A stretch of DNA of 64,000 nt from an uncultured Candidatus Saccharibacteria bacterium (GCA_948514425.1 CAOQYN010000001.1:27178-91177), one strand, 5' to 3'; shown: positions 51,480 to 60,451, counted from the stretch's first letter. The notes: generated from the sequence alone by a model not told the origin. Numbers and translations: made by a program.

Positions 51480-52985
51480 ATGTCAACAAGAAAACTCTTT
51501 TTATGGCAAACAATCCATCCGTCCAAGATTTTCTATAGCGCAATTTGGGGGATTATTATCGGCATCGTTATAAGTTTAACTTTCAATTTAGTAATTTTTG
51601 ATAATATTTTTTGGCTAATCAGTGCTTTATTGATTTTTTGGTTCGTCTTACATCACGCTTCTTACCTCATGCTGATTATTGCGTTAACTATTGGTATCAT
51701 AATTGGTAATTATCGTGTTCATGACGACATCATTAGTGCTTCTGCCTTTACTGATCTTACTGGCGAGACGATTACTATAAGTGGCAAAATTACTGAGGAC
51801 CCTATATCTTCATCTGGACAAGTCAAGTTGCGTCTTAGCGATCTTAGAATTTCCGATAACGCCACCAAAAAGTTTTCTGGTCTCATTTATGTTCAACTTT
51901 CAAACCCACCCACCAATCTAGAACGTTCTGATGAAATCACGATTCAAGGTCAAGTTGGCGCTGGTTTTGGCGTTTTTCTTGCGAATTTTTACCGACCCAA
52001 ACTCATCTCTGTCACACGCTCTGAAACTGGTGATATTTTTGCCCGTTTCAAAAATTGGTTTGCAGCACAGGTACGTAATTTTATTACTAGTCCAGCCGTT
52101 GATCTTGGCTTAGGCTACCTTGTAGGTATGAAAGCTGGCTTATCAGAAAAATTCTCAGATGCCCTTAGTGCTGTCGGAATGACTCATGTTGTAGTCGCAT
52201 CGGGTGCGCATCTTGGCATTCTCGTCAATGCTGCAAAAAAACTTTTCGGCAAATTCTCCAAATTTTCTGGGATACTTTTCTCGTTAATTTTAGTATTGGG
52301 ATTTGTCTTAATTGTTGGCTTCACACCTTCCATGACTCGTGCTGCCTTAGTGACCAGCCTCAGTCTATTAGTAGGTTACGTTGGGCGTAAATTTGCACCA
52401 CTTCAACTACTTAGTCTTGTTGCCGCGCTCACGTTGCTGCTTGTTCCAGTGAATTTCCAAAATCTTGGTTGGCAGCTCTCCTTTGCTTCTTTCTTTGGTA
52501 TCATGATTCTTGCTCCTCGTCTCCAGAAAATACTCTACGGCGGCAAAAAATTACCTTGGCTCGCAGGAATGCTTATTACGAGCATCTCAACAAGCTTAAT
52601 CTGCGCCCCAATTCTCATTTATAATTTTGGTAGTCTTTCTTTTCTTTCTCTCATTGCTAATCTTATAATCCTGCCCACTCTCCCATATGCCATGTTGTTA
52701 GTTTGCCTCACAGGCGTTTTTAGTTTTTCTGCTATAGCCGCCAATCTTTTTGGTCAGTTTGCTACCTATCTCCTTGAATTCCATATAGCTATTATCAATT
52801 TTCTCAGCGAAAAGAAAATGTTTATTTTGGAACTTCCATCTGGTCACCCACAAATATATTTAGCTTACCTTCCAATTATAGTCTTTTTATTGTATAATGT
52901 TATTCATGAAAATCACTTCCGAGACCGCCATGCTCGAACTTGGTCAAAAAATCGCCTCGAAACTCAAACTTCCGGCCATCATTGA
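51480..52985 (+). CDS. comEC: ComEC-type DNA-uptake channel lacking the beta-lactamase domain
   Basis: 501 residues. An OB-like DUF4131 region (GETITISGKITEDPISSSG) precedes the Competence domain: GYLVGMKAGL, HVVVASGAHLGILVN, GFTPSMTRAALVTSLSLLVG and FQNLGWQLSFASFFGIMILA. The C-terminal metallo-beta-lactamase of long ComEC proteins is absent. It would move single-stranded DNA in. tsaE begins inside its 3' end. Confidence 0.9.
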   Translation: MSTRKLFLWQTIHPSKIFYSAIWGIIIGIVISLTFNLVIFDNIFWLISALLIFWFVLHHASYLMLIIALTIGIIIGNYRVHDDIISASAFTDLTGETITISGKITEDPISSSGQVKLRLSDLRISDNATKKFSGLIYVQLSNPPTNLERSDEITIQGQVGAGFGVFLANFYRPKLISVTRSETGDIFARFKNWFAAQVRNFITSPAVDLGLGYLVGMKAGLSEKFSDALSAVGMTHVVVASGAHLGILVNAAKKLFGKFSKFSGILFSLILVLGFVLIVGFTPSMTRAALVTSLSLLVGYVGRKFAPLQLLSLVAALTLLLVPVNFQNLGWQLSFASFFGIMILAPRLQKILYGGKKLPWLAGMLITSISTSLICAPILIYNFGSLSFLSLIANLIILPTLPYAMLLVCLTGVFSFSAIAANLFGQFATYLLEFHIAIINFLSEKKMFILELPSGHPQIYLAYLPIIVFLLYNVIHENHFRDRHARTWSKNRLETQTSGHH

Positions 52986-53382
52986 GCTGGTGGGCGACGT
53001 TGGTGCTGGCAAAACCACGTTTACGCGTGGACTCGCCCAAGGCCTTGACATCTCTGAACCCATTACTAGTCCTAGCTTCACAATCTCTAAGCGTTATCCT
53101 TTCCCGCTTCAACAAGAAAAGTGTTGTAAAAATTACAACACTTCAGCTAAGCATGGGGAATTGATCCATTATGATTTTTATCGTCTTAGCGATCCTGGGA
53201 TTATGGGTGACGAACTTGCCGAGACCCTACAGGATCAAAATTCAATCGTGGTAATTGAGTGGGGCGGAGATGTTGCTAACCTACTCCCAGAAAATCACCT
53301 ACGCCTCCATATCACACTTAATTCCGATGGCAGCCGCAGTATTACTACAAACCAACCAGAAATTATGGACAATCTATCATGA
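52906..53382 (+). CDS. tsaE: tRNA threonylcarbamoyladenosine protein TsaE
   Basis: 158 residues from the ATG at 52906; TATAAT at 52893-52898, inside comEC, ends seven bases before it. ELVGDVGAGKTTFTRGLAQG is the Walker A, SPSFTISKRY and HYDFYRL are TsaE motifs. A segment QQEKCCKNYNTSAKH, not in most homologues, is coded by a palindrome (53119-53143). Works with TsaB, TsaD, TsaC in t6A37 synthesis. Confidence 0.93.
   Translation: MKITSETAMLELGQKIASKLKLPAIIELVGDVGAGKTTFTRGLAQGLDISEPITSPSFTISKRYPFPLQQEKCCKNYNTSAKHGELIHYDFYRLSDPGIMGDELAETLQDQNSIVVIEWGGDVANLLPENHLRLHITLNSDGSRSITTNQPEIMDNLS
53119..53143. repeat. Palindromic insertion inside tsaE
   Basis: AAGTGTTGTAA-AAA-TTACAACACTT, an 11-base perfect inverted repeat within the coding frame, where TsaE normally has only a short loop. 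Confidence 0.75.
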
Positions 53383-53711
53383 AGCTTTATCTTGATACCT
53401 CTACTGACACTTGCATTCTGCGTCTTGACGATCTCGAATATTCGCGCGTTGGCCGTTATGATTTAGCCGAAAAAATTTTTAGTTTCATCCATGATAAACT
53501 ACAGGAAAATCATGCCGACTGGCAAGATATCACCGCTATCACCTTTTTTAGTGGGCCAGGTTCTTTTACTGGCTTGCGCATTGGAGCTGCCATTGTTAAT
53601 ACTCTTGCCGACCAACTGCAAATTCCACTTTATGATCATCATGGTCAACTTCACCAAGTTATTCTTCCAGATTACGGTCGTCCCGCCAATATCTCTGCTC
53701 CCAAAAAATAG
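53379..53711 (+). CDS. tsaB: Short TsaB-like protein
   Basis: 110 residues, about half of usual TsaB. FFSGPGSFTGLRIGAAIVNT is the ASKHA TsaB signature. The C-terminal half is missing. It overlaps tsaE (ATGA). TsaB normally holds TsaD; the short form may be normal for this group. Confidence 0.85.
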   Translation: MKLYLDTSTDTCILRLDDLEYSRVGRYDLAEKIFSFIHDKLQENHADWQDITAITFFSGPGSFTGLRIGAAIVNTLADQLQIPLYDHHGQLHQVILPDYGRPANISAPKK

Positions 53712-53751
53712 AGTTAATGACCTTAAACGCCACGCCAAGCATCCTTACTTT

Positions 53752-53781
53752 TTGCCAGTTCTCGCAAAATTATGATATAAT
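53752..53781 (+). promoter_or_regulatory. rny promoter
   Basis: TTGCCA (53752-53757), 18-base spacer, TATAAT (53776-53781), with a 90-base leader. Confidence 0.6.
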
Positions 53782-53871
53782 CAATGCAGAATTTTATTAA
53801 TTTTATATTTATTTGTTACCCCGTTGGTATAGAGAAAAATATCGACACAACAATTAGGAAAGGCACGAAAG

Positions 53872-55389
53872 ATGAACGTGATAGGAGTAATTATTGCCCT
53901 CGTACTCGGCATGGGTGCGGGTGCTAGTATACTTTTTGCTTATAATAAAAAAAATGAAAATGGCGGAAAAAACAAAGCTGATGATTTAGTGCGCAAAGCC
54001 AAAAATGAAGCATCAGACATTGTCTTACAGGCTAAAACTAATGCTGCTGAGATGGCCTCAAAGTCGCAACAGGAAGAGGCTGAGCGCCGCCGCGAATGGA
54101 AGAAGACCGAATCTCGCCTGACTGAGCGTGAATCCAATCTCGACAACAAGCTAGACCAACTTGAACAAAAGACTGAGCGTCTCGCCAAACAAGAAAAAGA
54201 GCTTGATGACCTCAAAAATGAAGTACGAGATATTCGTAATCGTCAGCAAGAAAAATTGGAAAAAATTGCTGGCTTGTCCAAAGAAGCAGCTCGAGAAAAG
54301 CTCATGCAAATGACTGAACGCGATATTAAACAAGATCTTGCTGGCCTAGTTGCCAAGGAGCAGAAGGAAATCAAACACGACATTGATGAAACTGCCCAGG
54401 CAATCTTGCTTACGGCTATGGAACGCATGTCTTCTGAAGTCACCGCGGATCGCACCGTAACTGCTCTAAAATTACCAGACGATGATATGAAGGGTCGCAT
54501 TATTGGCAAAGAAGGTCGCAATATTCAAGCTCTTCAACGCGCGACTGGTGTAGATATTATGGTTGACGATACGCCTGGTATGGTCGTATTATCAAGCTTC
54601 GACCCAATTCGTCGCCAAGTAGCACGGTATGCGCTCGAGCGCTTGATGAAAGACGGCCGCATCAATCCTAGCTCAATCGAAGACGCTGTCTCAAAAGCTG
54701 AGCGTGAGATCGAAAAAGAAGTAATGCGTGCTGGCGAAGACGCTGCTCGCGAAGTTGGTGTAGTTGGTATTCCTCGCGAACTCATCCATCTATTGGGCGA
54801 GCTAAAGTTCCGCACCAGTTACGGTCAAAATGTCTTACTACACTCAGTTGAGATGGCACATATTGCTGGTATGATTGCGGAAGAGATTGGTGCCAACAAG
54901 CGTGTGACCAAAACCGCCACTCTACTTCACGATATTGGAAAGGCCGTAACTCATAAAATTGAAGGTAAGCATGCTGAAATCGGCGCCGAGCTTGCAAAAA
55001 AATACGGTATGCCAGACGACGTTGTTCATGCTATGGCGGCGCATCATGATGATATCGAACCTACCACACCCGAAGCAATTATTGTAAAGATTGTTGATTC
55101 ATTGAGTGCAGCTCGTCCAGGCGCTCGCAATATCTCAGCAGAGAATTTTGCTGAACGTATGCGCGATCTTGAAAATATTGCCACCAGTTTTCCTGGTATC
55201 GACAAAGCCTATGCTATCTCCGCTGGCCGCGAAATTCGCGTCATTGTCGAGCCAAAACAAATTGATGACCTCTCCGCCCTAAAATTGGCCCGTGATATTG
55301 CAAACAAAATTGAGGCCACAATGTCTTATCCTGGCGTAATTAAAGTCAACGTGATTCGTGAAACTCGAGCTGTTGAATATGCTAAGTAG
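53872..55389 (+). CDS. rny: Ribonuclease Y
   Basis: 505 residues. One N-terminal membrane helix (VIGVIIALVLGMGAGASILF), a coiled coil (about 30-190), the KH domain with GRIIGKEGRNIQALQRATGV, and the HD domain with TATLLHDIGKAVTH and MAAHHDDIEP. A membrane-bound endoribonuclease starting mRNA decay. AGGAAAGG before the ATG. Confidence 0.98.
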   Translation: MNVIGVIIALVLGMGAGASILFAYNKKNENGGKNKADDLVRKAKNEASDIVLQAKTNAAEMASKSQQEEAERRREWKKTESRLTERESNLDNKLDQLEQKTERLAKQEKELDDLKNEVRDIRNRQQEKLEKIAGLSKEAAREKLMQMTERDIKQDLAGLVAKEQKEIKHDIDETAQAILLTAMERMSSEVTADRTVTALKLPDDDMKGRIIGKEGRNIQALQRATGVDIMVDDTPGMVVLSSFDPIRRQVARYALERLMKDGRINPSSIEDAVSKAEREIEKEVMRAGEDAAREVGVVGIPRELIHLLGELKFRTSYGQNVLLHSVEMAHIAGMIAEEIGANKRVTKTATLLHDIGKAVTHKIEGKHAEIGAELAKKYGMPDDVVHAMAAHHDDIEPTTPEAIIVKIVDSLSAARPGARNISAENFAERMRDLENIATSFPGIDKAYAISAGREIRVIVEPKQIDDLSALKLARDIANKIEATMSYPGVIKVNVIRETRAVEYAK

Positions 55390-55431
55390 GACGTTTTAGT
55401 ATTAATTCCAAATACCAAACGTTTGCCAAAT

Positions 55432-56049
55432 CTAGTATTCGCGCAATGCTGGTAAATTTTTAAGCTCATCCAAACTTTTAATCTCGCGCATGAAGTTCAG
55501 CAGTAGATGTTTTGCATTTGGCTTTGCCGCATATTCAAGTAGCTCACTCAGTGTTACTTCCATAACCTCAACTTTCTCTCCGGCATCCAGTGATTGCTCA
55601 CATTGCTCAACTAACCCAGTTGCCAGAAAAGTATATACCAACCAATCAATTTTCGAAAATGGTTGGCGTACTTCCATGAGTCTCCAATTTTGAAATTGTA
55701 ATCCAGTCTCCTCGCGCATTTCGCGCTTTGCTGCTTCAAGTTCAGTTTCTTCTTGATCATCATGCCTTCCTCCTGGATAATCGTAAAACCAATCCTGGTG
55801 CGGCTGTGTTTGATAGGTAATCACAACTTTATCTTCCGTACCGCTGACTTTTCCCAGACGGCTTTGCTCTTCTGGTGTCAGAATCCCCACAATCACCACC
55901 GTGTCATCACGTTTTAGCATTTCAAAAGTCGACATCGACCCGTCAAAAAGTTTTTGTGGCCATTGATAGACATCAAATAATTCCCCTCGAAACTTACATT
56001 CTGCCTGTTTTGGGATTAATTTTGCTTTCTGGGGTATATATTCTCTCAT
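55432..56049 (-). CDS. Nudix hydrolase (ADP-sugar pyrophosphatase type)
   Basis: 205 residues from the ATG at 56049, where TATAAT on its strand ends six bases before it; the longer upstream frame overlaps the opposite small gene. The box is G-x5-E-x7-REMREETG (from GGRHDDQEE), preceded by YDYPGG. Substrate unknown. Confidence 0.88.
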   Translation of the reverse strand: MREYIPQKAKLIPKQAECKFRGELFDVYQWPQKLFDGSMSTFEMLKRDDTVVIVGILTPEEQSRLGKVSGTEDKVVITYQTQPHQDWFYDYPGGRHDDQEETELEAAKREMREETGLQFQNWRLMEVRQPFSKIDWLVYTFLATGLVEQCEQSLDAGEKVEVMEVTLSELLEYAAKPNAKHLLLNFMREIKSLDELKNLPALREY

Positions 56050-56055
56050 ATTTTC

Positions 56056-56063
56056 ATTATAAT
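56056..56063. promoter_or_regulatory. Shared divergent -10 element
   Basis: ATTATAAT reads TATAAT on both strands (plus 56058-56063; minus 56061-56056), giving leaderless starts 7 and 6 bases away. Confidence 0.6.
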
Positions 56064-56070
56064 ATATTTT

Positions 56071-56193
56071 ATGATAGTCTTTAGTGATTTCGATGGTTAT
56101 GTAATCGTGTCTGGCAGCCAGTCTGCGCTTGCTGTAGTTCCACCTAGTCACATCGTCAAAAGTGTAGCAGAACTGCTTAATACCTTGTATTAA
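56071..56193 (+). CDS. Possible 40-residue protein
   Basis: MIVFSDFDGYVIVSGSQSAL then AVVPPSHIVKSVAELLNTLY. TATAAT ends seven bases before its ATG. No family recognised; a FSDFDG start recalls HAD enzymes, so it could also be a decayed piece. Confidence 0.4.
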   Translation: MIVFSDFDGYVIVSGSQSALAVVPPSHIVKSVAELLNTLY

Positions 56194-56257
56194 TATGTAA
56201 ACAATGTTATAATAAAAAAGTTCGCTTGTAGACCGCAATAGTCAAGGAGGTGATAGA

Positions 56258-56999
56258 ATGCGGCCAACAATTTTAGTTATACCTGCCGAGGGAAACGCGG
56301 CAAGAACTGTGCGACAGTACATTTTAAGTTTAAAACAACACTATGGTGAAGAGGCAAAAGTAATCGTCTTTGAGTATAATCATAGCCCAGACATTAAAGA
56401 AAGTATTCGTAATCGGATTTTAGAATACGCTGAATGTCATGAATTACAAAACCTTGAAATTCATGCACAAGGAGGGCTAGGTGCGTATGTAGCTTGTCAG
56501 ATGCTCCTTTTATGGGATTTTGGCAAAGCTAAGCGCAAGATTAGACGTATCTTCTTCATTGGTGGGGCCCCTAGTAGTGCGATGACGTGGATAGCAAAAT
56601 TATTTTATCGTTATCTTGCGCATTTTCTGCCAATACGCTTTTTTTGTTGATGTTCAAGTAGACCATAGGCTATATCGCAAACAGTTGGCGTTGATAGGAA
56701 ATTGGGGCAGAGATTCGATTGCGTTTGAGTTTGATAAGCGTGATCTTGCAATTTGGGTCTCTGCCTTAGACCGAAATACTTACGACGTTCCGTGCGCACC
56801 CTGGGAGTGTTATTTCGTGCCTAATGGCAAGAAAACGTTAAGTTGGTGGGATAGTGTCTATGATCAAGAAAAGGCCATCGCAGCTTGGGCAAAAATCAAT
56901 ATTGATGCAACAAGACAACCCGATGAGCGCTTTGGCTTCCACAACATGACGCCAGTTGAAGCTCTTTTTAGGGTCATGGATGAACTTCGTCAATTTTAG
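56258..56999 (+). pseudogene. Alpha/beta-hydrolase-like gene broken at a T7 tract
   Basis: Starting MRPTILVIPAEGNAARTVRQ after CAAGGAGGTGA, the first frame runs to a TGA at 56648. The rest, VDVQVDHRLYRKQLALIGNW to the end (DELRQF), continues one frame over. Deleting one T of the T7 at about 56639-56645 joins them to about 246 residues. HAQGGLGAYVACQML lies where the Ser nucleophile elbow would be, but has Gly-Gly instead. Frameshift, phase variant or sequencing error. Confidence 0.65.
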
Positions 57000-57001
57000 A
57001 A

Positions 57002-57025
57002 AAATCCCGGTTTCCGCCGGGATTT
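57002..57025 (+). terminator. Terminator
   Basis: AAATCCCGG and CCGGGATTT flank TTTCCG. Confidence 0.75.
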
Positions 57026-57026
57026 C

Positions 57027-57080
57027 CTGCTGCTTTGTTATAAACGAGAAGTCGCGTAATAACACAGATTTTACTTTATT
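57027..57080 (+). pseudogene. Decayed fragment of the NDT-like gene downstream
   Basis: CCFVINEKSRNNTDF here matches YCFATNEKSHNNAGS in the gene at 57209; the DNA is similar too (TAAACGAGAAGTCGCGTAAT against CAAACGAGAAATCACATAAT). A partial duplication, no longer coding. Confidence 0.6.
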
Positions 57081-57208
57081 ATCGGCGACATATCCGCTAA
57101 TACAGAACGCTATGCTAAAGTCGCTCCAGATTGTAGTCTGACGCTTACAATATAATAACTACGTTTCTAGCTCCACCAATGTTAACAATATGTTATACTT
57201 TAACTATT

Positions 57209-57640
57209 ATGAAGACCGATTTTATCGTCGTAGGTAGGACACGGAATATTCCAAAAGTTCTCGAGGTATGTAAAGCCCTTGATGCCATTAATAAAACGTA
57301 CTATTGTTTTGCCACAAACGAGAAATCACATAATAACGCAGGTTCCAATCTTCATGACCATCCCGACAAACTTGCGGATGATTATGAGAACTGTGAACTT
57401 ACTTCGGACGCTATCCGTATCATTTTTGAAGACGATTTGGATGGGCTAAAGTCTGCTGATAATCTCATTATGGTGCTCCCCGCAGGCAAAAGCTCGCATA
57501 TTGAGGCGGGTATAGCCTATGGTCTTGGCAAGAAATGTTATGCGATCGGCTCCTATGAAAAGACCGATTCGCTTTATTTGATTTTTGACAAAATCTTCCC
57601 TGACGTTGAAGGAATGAAGGACTATTTTAAGAATAACTAA
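57209..57640 (+). CDS. Nucleoside 2-deoxyribosyltransferase-like protein
   Basis: 143 residues from ATG 57209; TATACT at 57194-57199 ends nine bases before it. ADNLIMVLPAGKSSHIEAGI then AYGLGKKCYAIG has the H-I-E-A-G-x-A-Y-G-x-G-K motif of NDT-like nucleoside-modifying proteins with the catalytic Glu. Real substrate unknown. Confidence 0.72.
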   Translation: MKTDFIVVGRTRNIPKVLEVCKALDAINKTYYCFATNEKSHNNAGSNLHDHPDKLADDYENCELTSDAIRIIFEDDLDGLKSADNLIMVLPAGKSSHIEAGIAYGLGKKCYAIGSYEKTDSLYLIFDKIFPDVEGMKDYFKNN

Positions 57641-57958
57641 AATCATATTTATATAAACTGTGGTCGGCCCAACTTCGCGAAGCTATAACCAAGTTTCAAG
57701 GTGGTAGCTCGGAGAATGATGACCTGTACCTATGATAACATATAGATTGTGAGCTGAGAATTGGAAATAAGAAGAATAAGCGAGAAATGCCGTTTTGGCG
57801 TTTTAGCGTTTTTTGGATAGAATGTCTACTACTTAGACGATTGGGTGTACTCGACTTCGTCAGATTGTTGCTACTCTCAAAGAAGCTGGTTAAAACTTCC
57901 AATACTACCCTTTGTAGATTAAAATAGTAATGGAGATACCATACTAGTCTAAATTAGT
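57641..57958 (+). other. Gene-poor stretch with decayed coding sequence
   Basis: LWSAQLREAITKFQGGSSEN then DDLYL and stop can be read at 57659-57736, looking like the end of a lost gene. 57783-57890 resembles 59990-60055 (ACGATTGG, then ACTTCGTCAGATTGTTG against ACTTTGTCAAGTTGTTA). No intact gene. Confidence 0.4.
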
Positions 57959-58090
57959 ATGAACAATCGCGAAGAGATTATAAAAGAACTTAAAATAATA
58001 GTTAACAGTGCTGGTTTTTTGCGAGTTCTGGCCAATATAGCCAGAAAGGATGCTTTCTTGATGGTGAACGACGATCGGGTTCAAATATGA
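57959..58090 (+). CDS. 43-residue ORF, probably the N terminus of the nuclease gene
   Basis: MNNREEIIKELKIIVNSAGF then LRVLANIARKDAFLMVNDDR. The next frame, open from before 58137, reads YEPDSIQYSEIGYLIGLMVS, which runs smoothly into the nuclease, so one gene starting here is likely, with a frameshift at about 58070-58090. Confidence 0.5.
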   Translation: MNNREEIIKELKIIVNSAGFLRVLANIARKDAFLMVNDDRVQI

Positions 58091-58094
58091 ACCC
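58075..58094. repeat. Inverted repeat at the frameshift
   Basis: CGGGTTCA-AATA-TGAACCCG at the point where the two frames meet. Confidence 0.6.
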
Positions 58095-58136
58095 GATTCT
58101 ATCCAGTATAGCGAGATAGGCTACCTTATCGGATTA

Positions 58137-59936
58137 ATGGTCTCTGAACCATATAGCCTAGAAAAGAGCATCATGGAGATAGACAATGCGCTACTGAAAA
58201 GGCGAGAAAAAAGAATTATGGAACTGCTCCAAAGTTTGCATTTTACATATGTAACACTTCCAAATAATGAAAATGACCTTATAACAACCGATTCGATAAT
58301 AGAATCTACTTTCTACGCTGAATCTGGTGCATATAATTCCCAATTCTTAAATCACATAAAATATATTTATCGTCATGACATAACGTGGATTAACTCAAAA
58401 GTCGGTTTTAATATCGAGCTATGCGTCGATATTTTTAATGCGATTGTTTCTTGGATGGAGGCCGTATACTGTTGCGCTTTGAACGAAAAAATTCCGATTG
58501 ACGAGCTAGATATGTCAAATCAGAATAATGCGTTTAATATATTATGTGTGTCACCCGAAGTAATATATGCGTATTGTAAAGTGAATGGATCAGAAATAAA
58601 TCCGGAAGATGTGCAGGCCTTTTTTGATGTTTTTTCGTATTGTGGGCAAGAACAATATGGTGACTTTTTCGGTATAGAATCTCAAAATATTATTACCGAG
58701 AGACCAATTATAAAAATCGACGATTCGAGATACTTTATTGCTTCAACTATATTGCTCGCAAAAGCTATTTATAGTCGGCCTTTCTATATCGGCATACAGG
58801 ATAGTTACTATAAAGATATCTTCTCGAAACACATTGGTGATGCATTGGAAGAGACGACTGAAGAATTTTTGCGTAGAAGCTTTGGTAAAAATAATACTTA
58901 TAGAAACGTAATCATAGAATCAAAGAAGGGTAAAAGAATTTCAGATGCCGATGTTTTGTGTGTTTGCGACGATGCCATAATAATCGCCCAATGTAAGAAT
59001 AAACGTTTAACAATTAAATCTAAGAGTGGGGATGCGATAAGCGCAAAAAATGACTATCTTAAAGCAATCCAAGATCCATATGAGCAGGGGTGTAGGATAG
59101 CTGAAGCAATAAAGAACAAATCCGGCTTGCATTTGACCCTTAAGGATGGAAAGTGCCTTAGCATAGAAAAAGACATTAATAAGGTTTTTGTACTGTGTAT
59201 AACAAGTGATTATTATTCGGGGAGCAAGTTTCAAGAAAAGCTATTCTCTAAACAGAGTGAACACTTCACTCTAAACCAAATGAGTATTTTTGATCTAGAG
59301 CTTACTACTAAGTATTTAATCGATCCGTACGACTTTCTGTATTTTCTGCATAGGCGATCAATAGCGCGAGGCAAGTTTATTACTAATAATGAAATAAACA
59401 TCCTCGGACATTATCTGGGGGCAGACTTAGAATTCCAAAAAGAATCTGATATTACTTTAATAGCAGATGACTTTGAATGTAACTTTCGCCAAGATATTAT
59501 AGATAAGTATCTCACGGGCAAGGAAAGTAATTATTTTGCAATTAACCGAAGATTACCAAGAGAATTTCTCGAGTTAATACAAAGAATTGAAACGATAAAG
59601 TGTGATTTTAGCAAAGTAGATATATCATTCTTTCTGAGGCGGCTAAACGCTACTACAGCAGGTGAAATATTGCAATATCTTAGCGATTCTCGTTCCAAGA
59701 ATGAGATTTTTGATTTTTCTATGACGCTAGTTGATGGTAAGAAATATATTGGTGGTCTAACTTTTGTTACTGGCACGAATATAGAAAAGATTTCTCGAGC
59801 AACTATTTTATTAGGACATAAGCATGCATCGGAATGCCCCACTAAAGAATGGCTATCTATCGGAATTGTCAGCGGTAAAATTATTGGCGTCTATTACGCT
59901 AGAGGCGAGACTGAAGAAGACTCAAGCTTCAAATAG
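58137..59936 (+). CDS. PD-(D/E)XK-like nuclease / NERD-like protein
   Basis: 599 residues. SDADVLCVCDDAIIIAQCKN then KRL has D-x(n)-Q-x-K, a PD-(D/E)XK-type site with Gln for Glu, like NERD or Mrr-type nucleases. Flanks are helical, and ITSDYYSGSKFQEKLF follows. AT-rich codons differ from the neighbours, so it is probably acquired. No ribosome binding site before ATG 58137; likely the frame really starts upstream. A defence role is inference. Confidence 0.65.
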   Translation: MVSEPYSLEKSIMEIDNALLKRREKRIMELLQSLHFTYVTLPNNENDLITTDSIIESTFYAESGAYNSQFLNHIKYIYRHDITWINSKVGFNIELCVDIFNAIVSWMEAVYCCALNEKIPIDELDMSNQNNAFNILCVSPEVIYAYCKVNGSEINPEDVQAFFDVFSYCGQEQYGDFFGIESQNIITERPIIKIDDSRYFIASTILLAKAIYSRPFYIGIQDSYYKDIFSKHIGDALEETTEEFLRRSFGKNNTYRNVIIESKKGKRISDADVLCVCDDAIIIAQCKNKRLTIKSKSGDAISAKNDYLKAIQDPYEQGCRIAEAIKNKSGLHLTLKDGKCLSIEKDINKVFVLCITSDYYSGSKFQEKLFSKQSEHFTLNQMSIFDLELTTKYLIDPYDFLYFLHRRSIARGKFITNNEINILGHYLGADLEFQKESDITLIADDFECNFRQDIIDKYLTGKESNYFAINRRLPREFLELIQRIETIKCDFSKVDISFFLRRLNATTAGEILQYLSDSRSKNEIFDFSMTLVDGKKYIGGLTFVTGTNIEKISRATILLGHKHASECPTKEWLSIGIVSGKIIGVYYARGETEEDSSFK

Positions 59937-60107
59937 GACTCTGAAGGTAACTCATGTCTCGGCTCGTGATAGAATGGTGGGGTTAACAAAATTACGCCAT
60001 TTCGGCGTATCTTATCAACGATTGGTACACCCCAACTTTGTCAAGTTGTTATCATGTTTAAGGAAGAGAACTGACTACAGCATCTGGGCACAAAATCGGT
60101 ACTATCA

Positions 60108-60183
60108 TGGTCGGGGCGACTGGACTCGAACCAGCGACCTCACGGTCCCAAACCGTGTGCGCTACCAACTGTGCTACGCCCCG
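60108..60183 (-). tRNA. tRNA-Pro (TGG)
   Basis: 76-base cloverleaf on the minus strand, acceptor CGGGGCG/CGCCCCG, loop TTTGGGA with anticodon TGG; CCA encoded. Confidence 0.95.
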
Positions 60184-60295
60184 ATAACCAGATTATAACA
60201 CGGATACAGAGAAAATACTAGAGTAATTCCACCAAAAAGAATAAATAATATTACCATCGACAAAAAACACCCCTCAAGGGCACAACTCACAATAA

Positions 60296-60372
60296 TGGCG
60301 GAACCGACGAGACTCGAACTCGCGACCTCCGCCGTGACAGGGCGGCGCTCTAACCAACTGAGCTACGATTCC
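60296..60372 (-). tRNA. tRNA-Asp (GTC)
   Basis: 77-base cloverleaf on the minus strand, acceptor GGAATCG/CGGTTCC, loop CTGTCAC with anticodon GTC; CCA encoded. Confidence 0.96.
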
Positions 60373-60420
60373 ATATCGCCATTATAACTCATTTCTGAGC
60401 TGTACGCAAGAGTAAAAAGA

Positions 60421-60451
60421 AAAATGCCCACGATATTGCTGTGGGCATTTT
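60421..60451. terminator. Bidirectional terminator
   Basis: AAAATGCCCAC and GTGGGCATTTT around GATATTGCT, between the minus gene at 60490 and tRNA-Asp. Confidence 0.8.
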
